Shown: one piece after another, positions 60,560 to 64,000 of the stretch
Layout: each line of letters begins with the position of its first letter
Position numbering within the stretch: position 1 is the first letter of the stretch
DNA from: Nostoc sp. KVJ3
GTDB lineage: Bacteria > Cyanobacteriota > Cyanobacteriia > Cyanobacteriales > Nostocaceae
Direction of reading: 5' to 3'
DNA length: 64,000 nucleotides
Assembly (NCBI RefSeq): GCF_026127265.1
Contig: NZ_WWFG01000002.1
Location: forward strand, 1-64,000
Program-made: the position numbers and the translations under genes
The notes under the pieces: model-generated
What the model was told of the DNA's origin: nothing
Databases searched by the model: none
Seen by the model: the letters and a program-made list of their open reading frames with translations, nothing else

Positions 60560-63500
60560 ATGACTAACGAAAAAATGCTTTTTCGCAATCGCGTGGTTGA
60601 CAAAGGTCAACTGAGAAATTTAATTTCTTGGGCTTTTACGAATTATGGTACAGCGCGAACCGCAGTGATGGCGGACAAATTGAAAGATTTGGGATTTCGC
60701 TATGCTACCAAAGCTGGGGTTTCCATCAGTGTAGATGACTTGATGATACCACCAACTAAGCGATTGCTCTTAGAAGCAGCCGAAGAAGAAATTCGGGCTA
60801 CTGAAACCCGTTATCAACGGGGAGAAATCACTGAAGTAGAACGCTTCCAAAAGGTAATTGATACCTGGAATGGTACCAGTGAAGCCTTGAAAGATGAAGT
60901 AGTCGTTCACTTCAAGAAGACTAATCCCCTGAACTCCGTATACATGATGGCATTCTCCGGGGCACGGGGGAACATCTCTCAAGTGCGGCAGTTGGTGGGG
61001 ATGCGGGGACTGATGGCAGATCCTCAAGGGGAAATTATCGATTTGCCCATCAAAACCAACTTCCGTGAAGGACTGACTGTGACGGAATACATTATTTCGT
61101 CTTACGGTGCGAGAAAGGGATTGGTGGATACTGCCTTGCGGACGGCTGACTCTGGTTATCTCACCCGCCGATTAGTGGACGTTTCCCAGGATGTAATTAT
61201 TCGGGAATTTGACTGTGGCACTACCAGAGGTCTTGCGATTCGACCGATGACAGAAGGTGCCAAAACCTTGATTCCTCTGGGAACCCGCTTGATGGGACGG
61301 GTAATTGGCGAAGATGTGGTGCATCCGGTAACAAAAGAATTGATTGCAGCACGTAATTCTCCAATTCCTGAAGACTTGGCGAAGAAAATTGAAAAATCTG
61401 GGGTGGGAGAAGTTGTGGTGCGATCGCCACTAACTTGTGAAGCTGCACGTTCTGTCTGTCAACACTGCTATGGCTGGAGTTTGGCCCACGCCAAGATGGT
61501 AGACTTAGGCGAAGCTGTGGGGATCATTGCTGCCCAAAGTATCGGTGAACCTGGTACTCAGCTAACCATGCGGACATTCCACACTGGTGGGGTGTTTACT
61601 GGGGAAGTGGCGCAACAAGTTCGTTCTAAAATCGATGGGACTGTTAAACTTCCCCGCAAGCTGAAGACTAGAACATATCGTACCCGCCACGGGGAAGATG
61701 CCCTCTATGTTGAGGCGAATGGCATCATGCTTTTGGAACCAACAAAAGTAGGTGATGTTACCCCAGAGAATCAAGAGGTTCATCTTACCCAAGGTTCAAC
61801 ACTATATGTATTTGATGGAAATAAGGTAAAACAAGGGCAGTTGCTGGCAGAGGTCGCCCTTGGTGGACGGACAACTCGGACTAATACAGAAAAAGCAGTT
61901 AAAGATGTTGCCTCTGACTTAGCAGGGGAAGTGCAATTTGCCGAAGTAGTTCCAGAACAAAAAACTGACCGTCAAGGCAACACCACAACCACAGCCGCGC
62001 GGGGTGGCTTGATTTGGATTCTATCTGGGGAAGTTTACAACTTGCCACCTGGTGCAGAATTGGTGGTGAAAAATGGTGATGCGATCGCTTCTAATGGAGT
62101 TTTAGCAGAAACCAAGTTAAGCAGTTTGCACGGTGGTGTGGTGCGCTTACCCGAAGCTACCCCAGGTAAGAGTACCAGAGAAATTGAGATTATCACTGCT
62201 TCTGTGGTCTTAGACCAGGCAACGGTGACAGTCCAAAGTTCCCAAGGTCGCAATAACTACTTAGTCTCCACTGGCAACAACCAGGTATTTAACCTCCGAG
62301 CTACACCAGGCACAAAAGTGCAAAATGGTCAAGTAGTAGCAGAGTTAATTGATGACCGCTATCGCACAACCACTGGCGGATTCCTGAAATTCGCGGGTGT
62401 TGAAGTCCAGAAAAAAGGCAAAGCCAAGCTGGGTTATGAAGTTGTGCAGGGCGGTACTCTGTTGTGGATTCCTGAAGAAAGCCACGAAGTTAATAAAGAT
62501 ATCTCCTTGCTGTTGGTAGAAGACGGTCAGTTTGTAGAAGCTGGCACCGAAGTTGTCAAGGATATCTTCTGCCAAAACAGTGGTGTGGTAGAAGTGACCC
62601 AGAAAAACGACATCCTGCGGGAAGTTGTGGTCAAGCCAGGGGAACTGCTGATGGTGGACGATCCAGAATCAGTCATTGGGCGAGATAATACTTTCATTCA
62701 ACCAGGTGAGGAATTCCAAGGTAATGTAGCCACGGAATTGCGCTATATACAGTATGTGGAGACACCAGAAGGCCCCGCCCTGTTGAGTCGTCCAGTAGTT
62801 GAATTTGCTGTACCTGATAACCCAGATGTGCCATCAACTACATCAGTAAGTCAACAAACTGGTCGCTCGATTCAGTTGCGGGCTGTGCAAAGACTACCTT
62901 ACAAAGATTCGGAACGTGTCAAGTCCGTTGAAGGTGTGGAACTGCTACGAACCCAGCTAGTGCTGGAAATTGAGCAAGAAGGGGAACAAGACCATAATGC
63001 TTCGCCCCTAGCAGCCGATATTGAACTGGTACAGGATACCGAAGACTCAGAAGTTCAACGCTTGCAGCTGGTGATTTTGGAGTCCTTGGTAATTCGTCGA
63101 GACATTACCGCCGATGCCACCCAAGGTAGCACCCAAACAACACTTGAGGTACAAGATGGACTTTCCATCGCCCCTGGAGCCGTGGTAGCACGTACCCAAA
63201 TCTTGTGTAAAGAAGGGGGGATAGTACGGGGTGTCCGAAAAGCAACCGAAAACGTGCGTCGCTGTTTAGTGTTACGCGACACTGATATGCTGACCACAAA
63301 TACTGCTACTCAGCCCAAGGTGAAAGTTGGTGACTTGCTGGTAGAAGGTACAGAAATTGCTCCTGGAGTTTTTGCCCAAGAATCAGGACAAGTAGTGGAT
63401 ATCAAAAATGCCCCTGCTACACCTGGTGGTGACTCAGCGTTGAGTACTAAAAACTACGCTATTACTAGCCGTATCGGTCGCCCCTATCGAGTCAGCCCTG

Positions 63501-64000
63501 GCGCTGTGTTGCAGATAGAAGACGGCGATTTGGTACAACGGGGTGATAACTTGGTGTTGCTGGTATTTGAACGCGCCAAAACTGGAGATATTATTCAAGG
63601 TTTGCCTCGGATTGAGGAACTGCTTGAAGCTCGTAAACCAAAAGAAGCGTGTATTTTATGTCGCCGGGCGGGTGAAGTTAAGGTAGTTTACGCTGATGGT
63701 GGTGATGAAGCGATCGCTATTAAGGTCGTAGAATCAAATGGCGTGGTGACAGATTATCCTCTGGGGCCTGGACAAAACTTGATTGTACCAGATGGCTCAA
63801 TGGTATTAGCGGGACAACCGTTAACTGATGGCCCATCCAATCCCCACGAAATTTTGGAAATCTTCTTTAGCCTGGGTTCCGAAGACGGAATCTATGCCTG
63901 TGCTAGCCTTGCCTTGCAGAAGGTACAGACTTTCTTAGTGAATGAAGTGCAAATGGTGTATCAATCTCAAGGGATTGATATTTCCGATAAGCACATTGAA
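60560..64000 (+). CDS. rpoC2: DNA-directed RNA polymerase subunit beta-prime-2 (partial, runs off the window)
   Basis: The frame is open from ATG 60560 to the last base, 1147 codons, with no stop. It begins MTNEKMLFRNRVVDKGQLRN, followed by NPLNSVYMMAFSGARGNISQ, RQLVGMRGLMADPQGEIIDL and SYGARKGLVDTALRTADSGY, the bridge-helix and trigger-loop regions of beta-prime. The very large cyanobacterial SI3 insertion follows (about residues 350-1000). The family is about 1350 residues, so some 200 residues lie beyond the edge. Confidence 0.96.
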   Translation, partial: MTNEKMLFRNRVVDKGQLRNLISWAFTNYGTARTAVMADKLKDLGFRYATKAGVSISVDDLMIPPTKRLLLEAAEEEIRATETRYQRGEITEVERFQKVIDTWNGTSEALKDEVVVHFKKTNPLNSVYMMAFSGARGNISQVRQLVGMRGLMADPQGEIIDLPIKTNFREGLTVTEYIISSYGARKGLVDTALRTADSGYLTRRLVDVSQDVIIREFDCGTTRGLAIRPMTEGAKTLIPLGTRLMGRVIGEDVVHPVTKELIAARNSPIPEDLAKKIEKSGVGEVVVRSPLTCEAARSVCQHCYGWSLAHAKMVDLGEAVGIIAAQSIGEPGTQLTMRTFHTGGVFTGEVAQQVRSKIDGTVKLPRKLKTRTYRTRHGEDALYVEANGIMLLEPTKVGDVTPENQEVHLTQGSTLYVFDGNKVKQGQLLAEVALGGRTTRTNTEKAVKDVASDLAGEVQFAEVVPEQKTDRQGNTTTTAARGGLIWILSGEVYNLPPGAELVVKNGDAIASNGVLAETKLSSLHGGVVRLPEATPGKSTREIEIITASVVLDQATVTVQSSQGRNNYLVSTGNNQVFNLRATPGTKVQNGQVVAELIDDRYRTTTGGFLKFAGVEVQKKGKAKLGYEVVQGGTLLWIPEESHEVNKDISLLLVEDGQFVEAGTEVVKDIFCQNSGVVEVTQKNDILREVVVKPGELLMVDDPESVIGRDNTFIQPGEEFQGNVATELRYIQYVETPEGPALLSRPVVEFAVPDNPDVPSTTSVSQQTGRSIQLRAVQRLPYKDSERVKSVEGVELLRTQLVLEIEQEGEQDHNASPLAADIELVQDTEDSEVQRLQLVILESLVIRRDITADATQGSTQTTLEVQDGLSIAPGAVVARTQILCKEGGIVRGVRKATENVRRCLVLRDTDMLTTNTATQPKVKVGDLLVEGTEIAPGVFAQESGQVVDIKNAPATPGGDSALSTKNYAITSRIGRPYRVSPGAVLQIEDGDLVQRGDNLVLLVFERAKTGDIIQGLPRIEELLEARKPKEACILCRRAGEVKVVYADGGDEAIAIKVVESNGVVTDYPLGPGQNLIVPDGSMVLAGQPLTDGPSNPHEILEIFFSLGSEDGIYACASLALQKVQTFLVNEVQMVYQSQGIDISDKHIE

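Overview
The window comes from a filamentous, heterocyst-forming type cyanobacterium, most like Nostoc. Four things point there. The octamer GCGATCGC (HIP1) is scattered throughout. Short tandem heptamer tracts such as CCCTACT and CCCAATT are frequent. RNA polymerase has the split cyanobacterial layout rpoB-rpoC1-rpoC2. Several genes belong to cyanobacteria-only families (DUF3084, DUF3146, DUF760, DUF3685/Ycf55-like, CRR6). All names rest on reading translated proteins by eye; no database search was run.

Layout. 0.2-2.7 kb: a DUF3084 coiled-coil membrane protein, a YqgF/RuvX-like nuclease and a DUF3146 protein. 3-7.2 kb: an unknown membrane protein, an aldo/keto reductase and an exported unknown protein. 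7.5-10 kb: the division-site operon minC-minD-minE. 10-12.3 kb: a four-carbon acid sugar kinase homologue and a membrane protein. 12.4-13.8 kb: a graveyard of deletion remnants, with an antitoxin whose toxin is cut and joined to a DUF29 tail, and a response regulator that lost its receiver. 13.9-24.1 kb: housekeeping genes (bioB, isochorismatase-family hydrolase, LysM/M23 peptidase, HhoA-like protease, scpB, ispD, GT9, CRR6) interrupted by three copies of a roughly 280-300 bp repeat that supply the ends of neighbouring genes. 24.3-29.9 kb: a visibly GC-richer, probably imported redox operon (cupin, zinc alcohol dehydrogenase, two aldo/keto reductases, carboxymuconolactone decarboxylase family protein) with a divergent AraC regulator; one reductase is frameshifted exactly at a perfect 28-bp palindrome. 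30.4-40 kb: a Fur-family regulator, a NACHT ATPase with pentapeptide repeats, a DUF3685 protein with a degenerate receiver, a VTE5-like kinase, a stand-alone GAF protein with both cysteine motifs of a DXCF cyanobacteriochrome, and a DUF262 protein. 40.4-50.6 kb: Dyp-type peroxidase, MidA-like methyltransferase, a 31-residue membrane microprotein, a 3-hydroxyisobutyrate dehydrogenase-family protein, a long helical-repeat membrane protein, Hsp33, two PD-(D/E)XK-like proteins and a universal stress protein. 51-64 kb: hisD, then the conserved run rpsT-tatD-rpoB-rpoC1-rpoC2, with rpoC2 leaving the window.

Themes. Small mobile repeats with terminal inverted repeats are abundant and enter or end reading frames (isochorismatase-family gene, scpB, DUF3685, MidA). 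Several genes show small deletions or frameshifts. The strongest candidates for new biology are the solo DXCF-type GAF photoreceptor (37.1 kb), the NACHT-pentapeptide protein (31-34 kb), the DUF262 protein (38.2 kb), the AraC-controlled redox operon (24.3-29.9 kb), and the repeat family that rewrites gene ends (16.8-20.7 kb).
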